From positions 18,887,343 to 18,951,342 of the forward strand of contig OX940867.1 in the NCBI GenBank assembly GCA_954871525.1: DNA of 64,000 nucleotides, given 5' to 3'. Source of the stretch: Parietaria judaica (taxonomy: Eukaryota > Streptophyta > Magnoliopsida > Rosales > Urticaceae). The translations under genes and the position numbers were made by a program. This document shows, piece by piece, positions 48,647-59,821 of the stretch. Each line of letters starts with the position of its first letter. Position 1 is the first letter of the stretch. Below the pieces are notes generated by a model that was given only the letters and a program-made list of their open reading frames with translations, searched no databases and was not told the DNA's origin.

Positions 48647-50278
48647 TGATAGAGCTTAATTATTCTAATAAATAAACGATATTTCTTGATATATTATTTT
48701 GATTTATTTATTAGAATAGATCTACTTATCGTGTTTACGAGTACAGGATGAAAGAGCAGGTAAAGTAACAAAAAGGTGCAAAGTGCAATTGGATGTCAAG
48801 ATGCAAATTGAGAAGGAATAAAATAAAAGGAGTAAAGTGCAAAAAGAGGAAAAATAAACACTGCATCATCTACAAAGCCAAACGACATGTTGGTGGCTTC
48901 TTTTTGAACCCAAACTCAGGAAACCAAAGTATGAAGACGAAGGCTCCTCGGCACTCGAAGACTCCTCGCTGGGATTTCTTGAAGATTCACTGCTAGCTAT
49001 TCTTCGGAGATGCCAATCGCTGAGTTTCGCCCCCATCGAACTCGGTGCTCACAGTTCCGTCGTCGCCGCTGCCCGTCGAAGTTCCGTTGCTTCCGTGCTA
49101 CGCTGTGATGGGCCGGGCTCAGAAAACAAAGCCCAATGAGAGTCAGAGATACGATTTGAAGCAAGTCACGGTATTCTCGGAATTCAGTTGGAAATTATTA
49201 CGGGAAGATTTATTTTTCTTATTTCTGAGAATAAATCGTGAACAATTGAGTTGGTTAGGGTTAGAAATCAGGATTATATATACCTCTCTTTGTATTTAGA
49301 AAGGGGATGACGTTCTAGAGAGTCGATTTTGGTGAGAAGCAGGTCGTTCGTTCTTGTGGAGGCAGAGTCAATTTCTTCATGCTCTCTGATTTTATTATTC
49401 ATCCTCTCCGTCGAACGATGAACGTGATCGGCTAAAGTTCTGTAATTGGTTTGAGTTTCTGACACTATGATTCAATAAATCCGTGAGGCATTATTTTGTT
49501 CAATTATCAATCCATGAATATCGATCTCGTTATCTAGAATTATATTATGTTATCAACGATATCGCTTCTCCGATTTATATCAATTCCAATTGTCGGATTA
49601 TGGTAATTTAGAAATTGTATTATTGTGATAGGTGATAGTGATTTAATCGTTACAATGATATTATTATAGACTTCTTATAAGTGCATCGACTGTATTTTTG
49701 AAGTTTATATACCGTTAATTAATTGACTCGTCGTACTTGTCTTTTGATTGTTGAACACACATTTTGTTAGTTTGCTACGCGGTTAGTGAAATAGCGAAAC
49801 AGGTAAAGGAGATCGGCTGAATTAAAAATTACCGAGGTGTTTTATTGTTCAGTTTTATTGAAGTGTTCTAAATATTAATGCTGCTTAGATTTTGAATTCA
49901 GTTACGTTTGATTGGATTATCTCTGAGTTAGGTTTGATTTAATTGTGTTTCAATGGAATTAAATAATCTTAAGGAATACGTTAATCGGTAAGATATTCTG
50001 TAGGTTGAAGAACAAATTTATGACGATGATAAGATGAATTGAATCATTGGTGGAAGTTACTCATGCCAATTGTTTCTCATATTATTTTCTCACATTTTTC
50101 TCTCATTTTATTTACTTATTCTCTCAAACCAAAAATCCCCCTTTTTTACTTTGTTTTATTATTTTTGCAACGTATATTGGAAAACTCCTCGTGGGATCGA
50201 CCCGTACTTACACTACTACATAAGTTTTGCAGGTTACGGTTTTTAATATTAATTTGGGTGGCTTACGACAGCACGCCA
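48647..50278 (+). mobile_element. Element F: solo LTR inside element D
   Basis: TGATAGAGC (48647) to CACGCCA (50278), 1632 bp, is flanked by the perfect 5-bp duplication ACAGT (48642-48646 and 50279-50283). It has the TG...CA ends of an LTR, a TATA-type ATATATAC near 49273 and a right part with CTCGTGGGATCGACCCGTAC, a phrase style common near the ends of Gypsy LTRs in eudicots. No primer site or coding follows, so it is a solo LTR. Orientation is inferred from the TATA and the right-end phrase. Confidence 0.75.
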
Positions 50279-50283
50279 ACAGT

Positions 50284-51480
50284 CGAAGCGCAACGAACAA
50301 GACAGGCTGGAACTTAATCCCGCTGAACTAGGCAACAAAGGTTGAGAAATGCCAGATATCAATCCCCTGACTCATGCAAAACGATCAAGACAAGCTGGAT
50401 TTTAATCTCGCCGACTCAGGCAACAAAGACCGAGAAAAGCCGGATCTTAACCCCGCCGTCTCAGGCAAATAAAACCAAGACAGGCTGGATCTTAATCCCA
50501 CCGACTCAGCAGCAAAGAATGACATATGTTGGATCTAAATCCCGCCGACTCATGCACAGAAATTGAGAAAGACCAGAATGAAACTCTGGAATAAGTCCAA
50601 AACTATAAGACGCTCAGGCGCGGACATCGACAAAAGACCAGAACCTGATTCTGGCATAAGTCTGGGATCGTAACCCGCTCAAGCGCAAACCCCGACAGAA
50701 GCTCTGGGGCCTAGACGCTCAGGCGCGAACTCCAACCAAAAGGCCAGGATCAAGATCCTCGGCATAAGTCCAAAACTATAAGACGCCCAGGCGCGAACAT
50801 CAGCGAAAGACCAAAATAACTCTGGCATAAGTCCGGGATCGTAAGCCACTGAGGCGCAAACACCGGGAGAAGCTCGGGGGGCTAGACACTCAGGCGCGAA
50901 CTCCGACCAAAATACCAGGATCAAGATCCTTGGCATAAGTCCAAAATTGTAAGACGCTTAGGCACGGACATCGGCAAAAGACCAGAACAAATTCTGGCAC
51001 AAGTCTGGGATCGTAAGCCGCTCAGGTGCAAACACCGGCATAAGCTCGGGGGGCTAGACGCTCAGGCGCAAACTCCAACCAAAACACCAGGATCAAGGTT
51101 CTGGCATAAAGTCCAAAACTGTGAGACGCTCAGGCGCAAACACCGGCGAAAGACAAGTACAAAAGATTCTGGCATAAGTCCGGGACCGTAAGACGTTCAG
51201 GCGCAAACACCAGCACATGATCAGTAAGATAAGACGTTCAAAGCGCAAACTCTGATCCAAGACCGATAAGCATAATTTCGGCACAAGTACAGAAACTTAA
51301 GACGCTCGAGCGCAAAATCTGGTAAAGATCGGGTGAGTAAGTACGCTCAGGCGCAAACCCGGCAGAAATCCAAGAAGATAAGACGCTCAGGCGCAAAGTT
51401 CGGTTGTAGATCAGAAAAATAAATCGCCCAGGCACAAAATCCGACAAGAAAGACGGGTACGCCTAAGCAAAGTTTCTCGA
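50284..51480 (+). repeat. Two further minisatellites of element D
   Basis: 50290-50575: a unit of about 44 bp with CAAGACAGGCTGGATCTTAA and CCGACTCAGGCAA. 50590-51480: AGACGCTCAGGCGC recurs more than a dozen times in a higher-order pattern of about 170 bp made of three related subunits (TCTGGCATAAGTC, GCTCAGGCGCAAAC and ACCAGGATCAAG phrases). No gene is supported. They end at the polypurine tract of element D. Confidence 0.78.
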
Positions 51481-51513
51481 GAATTCTAAATTCTCACGAA
51501 GCTGGGGAGTTAG

Positions 51514-52741
51514 TGTTATGGGTGTTTTTTGGAATTAATAAAAAACAATAACGGCCCAACCCCGTGGCCTAACTTGCGTTGCGTAACGTGGCCCAACGTG
51601 GCCCAGCATGGCCGAGCGTGGCCTAACTTGCGTGGCCCAACGTGGCCTAGCATGGCCCAGCGAGGCCTAGCGTGACCTAACGTGGCCTAGCGTGGCCTAA
51701 CGTGGCCACGATGGCCACGCAGAGTAATATTTAATTACTTTGAGGCCTCTAAATAATTATTAATTATTTAGAGGTCCTTGGACCCTTCTATAAATAGAAG
51801 CTCATTCTGAACAAACGGTAACTCCGATTCGAACGCTCTCTATAACGATAAACAACATTTTCTCTCTTCTACATATATTCCGGTATAAATCTCCGACTAA
51901 GGTCAGATTCGGTTCTCAGCGGTCGCCGACCTATATCCCGAGTCCTAGGACTTTGCGTTAATGGGTGGGAGGACCCGGTCCCGGTCCCGGTCCGACGTTT
52001 AGCAGAGTGTCTGATCGTCGACCTGCCCTACGGAGGTTCTGGTTCTCAGCGGTCATCGACATATATCCCGAGTCTTAGGACTTGTGGTAACGGGTCGGAG
52101 GACCTGGTCCCAGTCCGACGATTAGTGGAGGGTCCGATCCACCGGATTCCAGCCTCATGCCCAGAGAGAAGGCGCCGGAGGAAGGTCGGAACGCCGTCCG
52201 ACTCCCGCCTCCGCCATCAAAGGGTCCGATTAGGGTCTGAGTGCCTCCCGACTCTCGTCTCTGCCATTGGCCCTCCGGTTCACCGGAAGAATCGTCGACT
52301 TTCCAGAGGAAGGTCCGAGCGCCGTTCGACTCTCGTCTCCACCGTCGGCCTCCAGGCTCCGTAGAGGTATCGCTGACTCCCTAGAGAGAAGATGCCAGAG
52401 GAATCACCGACTCACCAGAAGAAGGTCTAAGTGTCGTCCGACTCCCGTCTCGACCATCAGTTCCGGGATCGTCCAGGCCAGCTCAAGAACGGCCCCGGCA
52501 ACGCCTGCCTTGAACTACGAGATAACCTGATCCCACTTGGCTACAAGTGGGTACGTAGGCATCCTCACTACACTTTACGAGGTACGGCATCACCATCACC
52601 ATTACCATCACCTAGCCATCACCTCCGGATTCTAAGAAGTCCAAGCCCCAAGCCTAGGAGAAAGTCAACAAATGACGAGGGGCCCGGCCCAATCCGCACA
52701 AGTGGACCGCAACAGTGTTGAGCTAATTTTTGGCACCAACA
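51514..52741 (+). repeat. 3' LTR of element D
   Basis: TGTTATGGGTG to GGCACCAACA, colinear with 35119-36354. A decamer-like GTGGCCTAGC/GTGGCCCAAC array at about 51555-51715 lies upstream of TATA-type CTATAAATAG (51789-51798). The array differs in copy number from the 5' LTR. Confidence 0.8.
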
Positions 52742-52746
52742 CACAC

Positions 52747-53612
52747 GAAGAAAAATCCCCTGTATCTTATTCCGTTTAATTTTCTTACCGTCTTCCATTG
52801 TTTTATTAACACGTTATCAACACACTGGTTCAATCAATTGTAGTAGTAATATCAATAATAATGACACATTAGAAACTGTGGAATATGTGGAAATACTATT
52901 TATCTTGCTCAAAAGTGAGTCAATTATAAAAAATAAAAAATAAATAAAAAAGTGCATAAATAATGTGAGAAAATATAAATGTAAAGGTGATTCCATGAAG
53001 ACGGTGTACTAAAAACTCAATAGGTGATTTTTTGAAAGTAATCTAGATTTGTCTTTTGAAAGTCAATATACTGTGTCTTGTGCAAGCATCGAGTCTATCA
53101 CGAGCGTACAAAGCACATACGTAGTCGACTCGGACGTAGCATAAAGACGTTCTATATGTCACAATGTCAATTATCTACCCCGTTCAAAAGACACGAGCGT
53201 ACAAAGCACATATGTAGTCGACTCGGACGTAGCATAAAGACGTTCTATATGTCACAATGTCGATTATCTACCCCGTTCGAAAGAGATTAAATGTAAATCT
53301 AGCGAGAGTGAGTAAGCTTCTAATATTCCCATATACATATAACGGCAAAAATCACAAGAAAATCTCGTTTTGAACATAAATGACGATTTCTAAGAGAACT
53401 ATAAATTACATTGATCGTTTGCATAAGTTTTACTTACAAATTGTTGGCATGGATTTATTTAAGAGGCTTGTGCCATAGAATTACGTCACCAAATAATTCC
53501 AAAAATTCTTACTTCATATATATTACAGAGCAAAGCAAACCATTTTAAATAACATAAAAAAAAAGCCCTAGCAATCACTTGGCTTTCTAATCTTTGATTA
53601 ACAACACATTAA
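52747..53612. other. Spacer between element D and the BTB gene
   Basis: AT-rich, with one 93-bp tandem duplication listed separately. The right end (about 53300-53612) should hold the 3' UTR of the BTB gene. Confidence 0.6.
53099..53284. repeat. Two-copy 93-bp tandem repeat
   Basis: CACGAGCGTACAAAGCACAT starts copies at 53099 and 53192. They differ at a few sites only. The period is 31 codons, so a plus-strand frame (53078-53290, 70 codons) stays open across both and encodes two repeats containing RSIKTFYMSQC. There is no start context, domain or neighbour to support a gene. Confidence 0.85.
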
Positions 53613-56442
53613 TTAGTAATTAAAGTCCAAAGCATTGGTTTCGGGCCTCACAAAGGTCCTCCTCCACCAGACCTCGAAGGCTCTCTGCAGATTCGGGCAG
53701 TTGTCCCCGGCCCTCAGGAAGTTCCCGAGCCACGAGAGCAGAATGCTCCGCTGCTCGTCGAGAGGCAGGGTCAGAATCGTCCTCCCCACGCCCTCGTCCA
53801 CTGCTCGCCGGTCGAAAGGCCCACCGCATCCGTGTTGCAGCCATGCGTAGTCAGCGATGAGCGGCTGCAGCCACGTCTCCACGAGCAGCCGCCGCGTATC
53901 CTTTGAAGGCATCACCTCCCCCCTCCCGACCCCCACGAACACCCTCGCGCTCACGCTGCTGACGTGGTGCCGGCTTGTTACTGGTAGGATCCCGTGGAGC
54001 GTCGCGAGCTCGTGCTGGCCCGCCCATGTAGCGGCGAACGCATCCGCCGCCCGCATGCCTGCCAGGATCTCGAGCAGCCAGGCCAGGTTGTCGGACTCGA
54101 GGGCGATCCCTCGGGCCCGCACGGGCTCGTCGTCCGGCTCCTGCTTGAATAACGCAAGCAGCAAGTCGAGGCAGCCTCGGCACAAACCGTTGATGGCTTC
54201 GGCAGCAACGTGGGACTCCCCGTCGCTCTCGCTGAGCAGCTTCAGGACGACTGACTTCATCTCGCGGCGGCTCCTCTCATCGGTGCTCCGAAGGACAAGC
54301 TCCGTGATCTGGACCAGCGTGTCTTTCTGCGGTTTAGGAGCATCCGAGGAGACCCGTTTCAGAACCGGCGATACCTGTTAAATTAAGATCATCACCGGCT
54401 CAGCATGCAAATAATTCATTTACTAAAAGCTTCTTAGTAAAATGTTGTGTTGAATAATACCCTAACACCCTCTCCTTGGAGTCGCAAGACCGACGACACA
54501 ACTCTGTCTTCTTCTTCTTCCCCGACCCACGGAACAGCCTCTAGGTATTCCAGACACGAGTTTATGCAGGATTTGAAGCCAATTAGTTCCGCAACCTGAA
54601 TTTTTTTAACGTAAAATAATTAAAAATCCACAATGATACAAAAAATAATTAAAAACTCAAAACATTGTGCACATAACGGAACCTCGAACCGACATAGTTA
54701 TATCCTGCCAAATCGTCAGTTACCGATTCTCTAAACGATTAAATTGATGAAGGGATGAATAAAAATAATTTTTGTTTATGTAACAACGCTCAATGAGTAA
54801 GAAATTAGATTTAGGACTAATGCCATTCTTAATCAAAATTTAGAAACTAAGTGATCAAATTCGAAATTACTAAGGAATACTGAGCAGAATTAACACACAA
54901 CTTAGTTTTAAGTGCTTCAGAGATATTTCTTCCCATAAATAGCATAGTTTGTCATTAAAGTTGTATAAATAAACCTTATTATTTGTAGTATTCAATAAAT
55001 TACCGTTTATAGAAATAATTAGAGATATTTACGCTATTTAATATGTCTTGTTTTTTAAGTACATTGTTTGGGCCCGCCCCATTAGGTTGCAACTTTGTTA
55101 ATTGGTTTAAGAGACCTCAAGCTAATAAGAAACCGGGTCAATAAAGATTCATAAATCAACTTAGTCCAACTCAAAGAAGAGGAGATTAGGCATTGTGAAG
55201 ATCGGTCACGCTTCCGAGATCGAGGTCTCAGGTCATAACATAAACAAACAAAAAAGCTGGAAAAAATATATATATATTTTTCTAAGTCATAAATGTACTT
55301 GATCATAAAATTGATGAGTGAGTCAACAACTATAGACCAAAATATTTACTCTCTTAATCAACTAATGAGTCATCAACTATAATTGATTGTTGACAATTAA
55401 AGTCCAGCCATATTTTCTTACTTCCTTCCTTCTCCGATGAAATTCATTAGCTTTTGCTCAATTATGGCCCTAATACCGGTTTTCGGTACTTCAAAATTTG
55501 ATCTCACTTCTTAAGAATCACCTTTTTTCTGTAGCCGGAAACCAAATCGAATTTGGAAAAACCAAAAACCAAAAGATACCGGTATTTACCAGTTTTAAAC
55601 CGGTGCCCGTAAAAAAAACTGTTTTAAATGGTTACGAGGAAATCAATACCATAAAACTGGGACGGGTACCGGTTCACGGTTTTATCCTAAAATACCGATT
55701 CTTAAACCGGTAAAGAAGTTACACCCCTACTCAAATAGTGGCTGACGCAACAATTGAAACCAACTAATCCTCTAAATTAGCTTGATTTGATGAAAAATTA
55801 GAGCAATTAATAAAGTACTTAACTTTGTAATCTATCTAATTAAGTCTATAACTTCCTTAAAAGCTCGAATTTAACCACATTGGTTTGAAAGCTTACATTG
55901 AGAATCCTGAGAACCCGGGAAACGCTCTGCTTGATCAGCCGCTGCTTCATGTCCTTGCAGTACATGAGCCCCACGGTTTCGACATAGATCTCGACATCAT
56001 CGCAGCCGTCGATCTCCATACACGACGACCCGATCTCCATCTCGGCGATCCTCCCGGCGAAGAAGCCGCTGCTGTCCGCGAGCACGCTGCGGTGGACGCT
56101 CATCTTGACGCAGAACCCCTGCTTCCCCAGCAGCACCACCTTCATGTCGCTCGTCCCGGCCTCGCCGAACTCGATCGCCACCTTCCTTGGCTTGGCCAGC
56201 GCCGGGGCTCGCTCTGCAGGGGCCTCGGGCGGGGCCGGGGGCGGCGACGGGGGCTTCCGCTCGCTCGGCTTCTTGGGCGGCGACGAGAGCTTGGGCTTGT
56301 TGAGAGGGTTTTGGGGTTTGAGATTCTTCTGGAAGCCCACAGGCGAAGGGCAGCACCAGAAGCCCTCTGGGGTCACCGCGATTGGGACGCTTCTCACCCT
56401 GGTCTCGCCTTTCTCCACTCTCGTCACCCTGATTTCCGCCAT
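53613..56442 (-). CDS. BTB/POZ domain protein, At3g50780-like
   Basis: Three exons on the minus strand: 56442-55897 (182 codons), 54595-54461 (45) and 54374-53613 (253 plus stop), all phase 0, giving 480 residues. The splice sites are GTAAGC/TTCAG and GTATTA/AACAG. The N-terminus MAEIRVTRVEKGETRVRSVP, with TPEGFWCCPSP, a proline-rich linker (about 50-85), a BTB fold (about 95-180: SDMKVVLLGKQGF, SVHRSVLADSSGFF) and a long helical C-terminus ending AFEVWWRRTFVRPET match the plant BTB family that includes At3g50780, At1g63850 and At5g60050. BTB proteins commonly act as adaptors for CUL3 ubiquitin ligases; the role of this subfamily is little known. The length is slightly short of the Arabidopsis member as recalled. 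All frames are open, so it looks intact. Coding exons are GC-rich against AT-rich introns. Confidence 0.93.
55480..55732. repeat. hAT-like fragment in intron 1 of the BTB gene
   Basis: Repeated ACCGGT, AAACCGGT and GGTACCGG phrases ending in TTACACCCCTA resemble one end and interior of small hAT-type elements, like the intact copy at 59006-59813. The left end is not clear and no duplication was found. Confidence 0.35.
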
Positions 56443-56850
56443 GATTGCGAAGAGAAGAAGAAAGCAACAAAAGGGTTTGCTTCTAAGAGCTCGAGAAGCT
56501 CATCCTGAGCGAAAGCTTCAAGCTTTGCAAAGTTCAAAGAGAAAGAAACCCAGAAACCCAGTAATGAAAAAGGCTCGAGCTTTGAGAAGATGGTGAAAAA
56601 GTAGAGCGTTTTGAAGTAATTATGGGTTTGAAGCATGAAGGGGAAGCAGAGAGCAGAGGAATAATGAGCATTATTCTGCAAGAAAGTAATAAAAAAGAAA
56701 AGTGAAAGAAGAGAGAGCACGCTTTAGTTGCAATAGAGTGACCTCATCATCATTTGAAACTGGTTACTCTTCTCTGTCTCAGCGTTGCTTACGGAGACCG
56801 TTGCTGGAATACCTAGGCAAACAACACAACCATCGCTATGATGTCCGACA
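56443..56850 (-). promoter_or_regulatory. 5' UTR and promoter region of the BTB gene
   Basis: Purine-rich on plus (CT-rich on the transcribed strand) up to about 56720, a usual composition for plant leaders. No clear TATA box seen. A MULE-type element lies 420 bp upstream of the start codon, within promoter range. Confidence 0.4.
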
Positions 56851-56860
56851 CTTCTTTTAA

Positions 56861-57229
56861 GGGATAATAGCGGCTAAAGTAGCCAATCTTTCACTATTTG
56901 TGCTAATAAGGGTCCAAACTGAATTAATAGCGGCAATAGTAGCCAAACTCGACAAATGTGTGTTCAATACCTATTCCATCCACTAGACTTAGTATCTTGC
57001 CACGTCCATTAGCACCCTGGTATTTCCAATATGTGCGCAAAACGCAAAAATTAGGGTTTGACACGTGAAAACGACATGGCAAGATACTAACAGACATAGA
57101 GCTGAATGTACGAAATTGGTATTGAACACACATTTGTCGTGTTTGGCTACTATTGCCGCTATTAATTCAGTTTGGACCTTTATTGACACAAGTGATGAAA
57201 GAATGGCTACTTTAGCCGCTATAATCCCC
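56861..57229. mobile_element. MULE-type hairpin MITE with perfect 9-bp target duplication
   Basis: Flanked by TTCTTTTAA at 56852-56860 and 57230-57238. The terminal repeats are long: GGGATAATAGCGGCTAAAGT at the left pairs with ACTTTAGCCGCTATAATCCC at the right. Pairing continues inward through TAATAGCGGCAATAGTAGCC and TGTGTTCAATACC, more than 100 bp per arm, and further in through GTATCTTGCCACGTC/GACATGGCAAGATAC. The 9-bp duplication and long inverted repeats are hallmarks of Mutator-like elements. No coding capacity. The transcript would be one long hairpin. It lies 420 bp upstream of the BTB start. Confidence 0.9.
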
Positions 57230-57260
57230 TTCTTTTAATTAAAGCTTTAACAGCGGACCA

Positions 57261-58266
57261 CCAAGGTTTAAAATATCGCTTGCCCATGTCGTTTCGCATT
57301 TCTCATTTTACAGATATATTATTTGTCGATGGTATGGTAATGGACAAATCGTAAAAAAAAAAATATGCCGAACATACCGCACTTTTTCTCATGGGCATAC
57401 CGCATACCGATGGAGTTTTCGACGGATATTTTGGAATAAATATTTGAGTATTTAAGCAAGATATTTATATAGGTTCAAAACTACATACTTAATAAATACA
57501 AGACAAAATTGTATACAACAAAACACATATGTAACTTAAATATGTAGGTGAAAAGTATAATATTAAGTCACTTTATTAGTTGAAGTGTATAATATTAAGT
57601 CAAATTATTTAGTGAAGTGAATATGTATGTTAAGTGTGTAATATTAAGTGGAATATGCATGTTAAGTATATATGTATGTTAAGTGAATAATATTAGTTGA
57701 AGTGTATAATATTAAGTGAATATGTATATTACGTGTATTTGTATGTTAGCTGAGATTAATATGTATGTTAAGTGTATAATATTAGGTGAAATGAATATGT
57801 ATGTTAAGTGTGATATTAGTTGAGTCTCACATTGCTATATTACAAGAGTTTGGAATAGTTTATATACCATAGAATAGAGATAAGGGCTTGGGCTCTTTGG
57901 GCCGTAGGATTTTGTGGATAGGAGAGGACTCACACAAATGCACCACCACACGCGCCGCTGCCGTCCGGCCGGACGTGGCGTGGGGTTGGGTGGGGTGGGA
58001 TGCAAACATATTAATTTTTGCCGAAAGTTTAATTGGTATTTTTGCCGAAATCCACAAAAAATATGATTTTTAGCGAAATTTCAACCATTTTTTTTGCAAT
58101 TTTTATGCACAAAAACGACATTCGAAATTCCAACCACCTACCGCATGGAATTTTTTGAAATTTGGTAAAAATCCAACGAAACGAAAGGGTTTTCGTTTCG
58201 CATATCCTCGAAAAAACAAAAATCGGTCAAAATTTCCATGAAAAATCGCGACATTTAATACCTTGG
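57261..58266. mobile_element. About 1-kb inverted-repeat element with CCAAGGT ends
   Basis: CCAAGGTTTAAAATATCGC at the left and GCGACATTTAATACCTTGG at the right are imperfect 19-bp inverted repeats. The interior includes a short AT-rich repeat (GTATAATATTAAGT and ATGTATGTTAAGTG, 57555-57800). No transposase is seen. The target duplication is unclear, so the superfamily is open. Confidence 0.5.
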
Positions 58267-58356
58267 GCATAACTGATGATTAGGCCTCCAGATTGATTGA
58301 GTTACTTAGCAACATTATTCGAGTCATATTTGAATGAGTAATATTTATAGATACAC

Positions 58357-58442
58357 TTTTGCATCAAAATTTATTTTACAACTTTTGTAGGAGCTCCAAA
58401 TTACTCCTCGCTTCGGGCCCCTAAATTTTCAAGCACGACCAT
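58357..58442. mobile_element. Truncated copy of the 14270-14583 MITE family
   Basis: TTTTGCATCAAAATTTATTT, a C-rich GGGCCCCTAAATTTTCAAGC and a CACGACC end parallel the right end of the MITE at 14.49-14.58 kb. The left end is missing. Confidence 0.5.
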
Positions 58443-58464
58443 GAATGTACTTGTATGGTTGTAA

Positions 58465-58509
58465 CAAAATTCTCTTTTTTTTTTTTTTTGAAAGGTCAAA
58501 ATTCTCTTT
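58465..58509. repeat. 13-bp target duplication around a poly(T)-GAAAGGT insert
   Basis: CAAAATTCTCTTT occurs at 58465-58477 and 58497-58509. Between them is a T-run followed by GAAAGGT, which on the minus strand is ACCTTTC followed by an A-run. This is the same tail as the insert at 30740-30757, in the opposite orientation. Confidence 0.7.
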
Positions 58510-59005
58510 CTTGAAACTGGCATTTATCCAAGACTTAACCACACATGCAAAATTTTGGCAAATGAATTGAAAAAGTGAAATGCAGAAAAGAAAAATTGTA
58601 AACACCGAAAATTTTGGCGGTGAAAAAAATAAATATATACCACCACAAAATAAAAATATTAGATACTTATGTCGTCATTAATCTTTTAATTCATTTAAGA
58701 ACCCATCCTCTTTAAGTTCTACCAAGTATTTTTCTTTTCTTTTCTTTTCTACATAAGCTAGGATTATAAGGCAAAGAAATGGCAACTTTACTCTCTGATC
58801 ATTTAGGTGAATATTTGTTTTATGGTTCTATAGATATTCTTTGTGGACAACTTACGTCTACAAGTCACTCACCTAAATTAGTCAATGAAAATTTACGAGA
58901 GATGAATACAAGAGTAAATTAAAATGACTAAAAGCGTAAAAAGAACCCGTTGATGTCGGAACATCAACCTTAACGTCAAGCTCTTGAAACTTTGACTATT
59001 GCAAG

Positions 59006-59813
59006 TAGGGGTGAAAATTTTGTACTTGGTTCCCGGTTTTGTCCCGGTTCTGGTCCCAGTACCGGACCGTTTTTGGCAAAAAAACAGTTTTTTCTTTTTA
59101 CTATAACCTAAAAAGAGACGTCCCGGTTCCGGTTTGAAAAACCATAACCAAAACCAATTCAAAATCTGAAATTCCCGGTTTTCTTGTCCCGGTTCCGGTT
59201 TAATGTCGTTTTGTTATAAGTTTGTCGTTTTTTTAGCATGTCATTTCTTATAAGTCGTTTACTATTAGGGTATTAATCCATAATTATTTTTTTCAGCCCA
59301 TTATTTTAACATGTCATTTATTTTTCAGCCATTACTCGGTATTTTATTTAACATGTCATTTCTTATATGTCGTTTTGTTATAAAAAATAATTTATTTGTA
59401 CTCGGTATTTACTATTTAGCATTTTAGACTCGGTTTTTTGCACAGAGATTTGGATTTGGCATTGTGAAGTTCACGACGTGAACTCAGATCTTGCATTTGT
59501 TTATTTTGTATTTTGCTTTTGTACTCGGATTTGGTATTTTACATTTTGGATTTACTCGGATTTAGTAATTTGCATTTTGGATTTGGTTTTTTTCATGTTT
59601 CTATCTTGGATTTTGTCCCGGATTTGTCCCGGGTTTAGGTCCTAAAAAATCGGAATTTTAATCGGTGTCCCGGTCCCGGTTCTGATTTAAAACAAAAACA
59701 AGGACTTTTCAGAATCAGAACCAAAACCGGGACAGAAAACTGTGTCCTGATTTTTCCGGGACAGGGACAAAAAATAGTCAAATTCCCGATTCCCGATTCT
59801 GGTTTCAGCCCTA
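59006..59813. mobile_element. hAT-type non-autonomous element with perfect 8-bp target duplication
   Basis: Flanked by ATTGCAAG at 58998-59005 and 59814-59821. The ends are TAGGGGTGAAA and TTTCAGCCCTA. The interior is built of GTCCCGGTTCCGG and TCGGATTTGG phrases with no transposase. An 8-bp duplication with TAGGG(G/C)TGAAA ends is typical of hAT elements. Confidence 0.88.
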
Positions 59814-59821
59814 ATTGCAAG

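Larger units (their letters stand above)
35119..52741 (+). mobile_element. Element D: large non-autonomous Gypsy-like retrotransposon packed with minisatellites
   Basis: The LTRs are about 35119-36354 and 51514-52741. TTTTGGCGCTAGAAGGAGGG directly follows the left LTR as a primer-binding region, and GAAGCTGGGGAGTTAG (51498-51513) precedes the right LTR as a polypurine tract, so D reads plus. Removing element E and solo LTR F leaves about 6 kb. The interior shows no gag-pol domains and consists of several minisatellite families. This fits a large retrotransposon derivative (LARD) of the Tat/Ogre type. No clear target duplication is seen: CACAC follows the right end, but the left flank differs, and the left LTR edge is worn. 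Confidence 0.78.

Noticed and set aside
48646..50266. Alternative boundaries for solo LTR F with duplication GACAG
   Set aside because: These ends would not be TG...CA; the ACAGT boundaries give canonical LTR ends and an equally perfect duplication.
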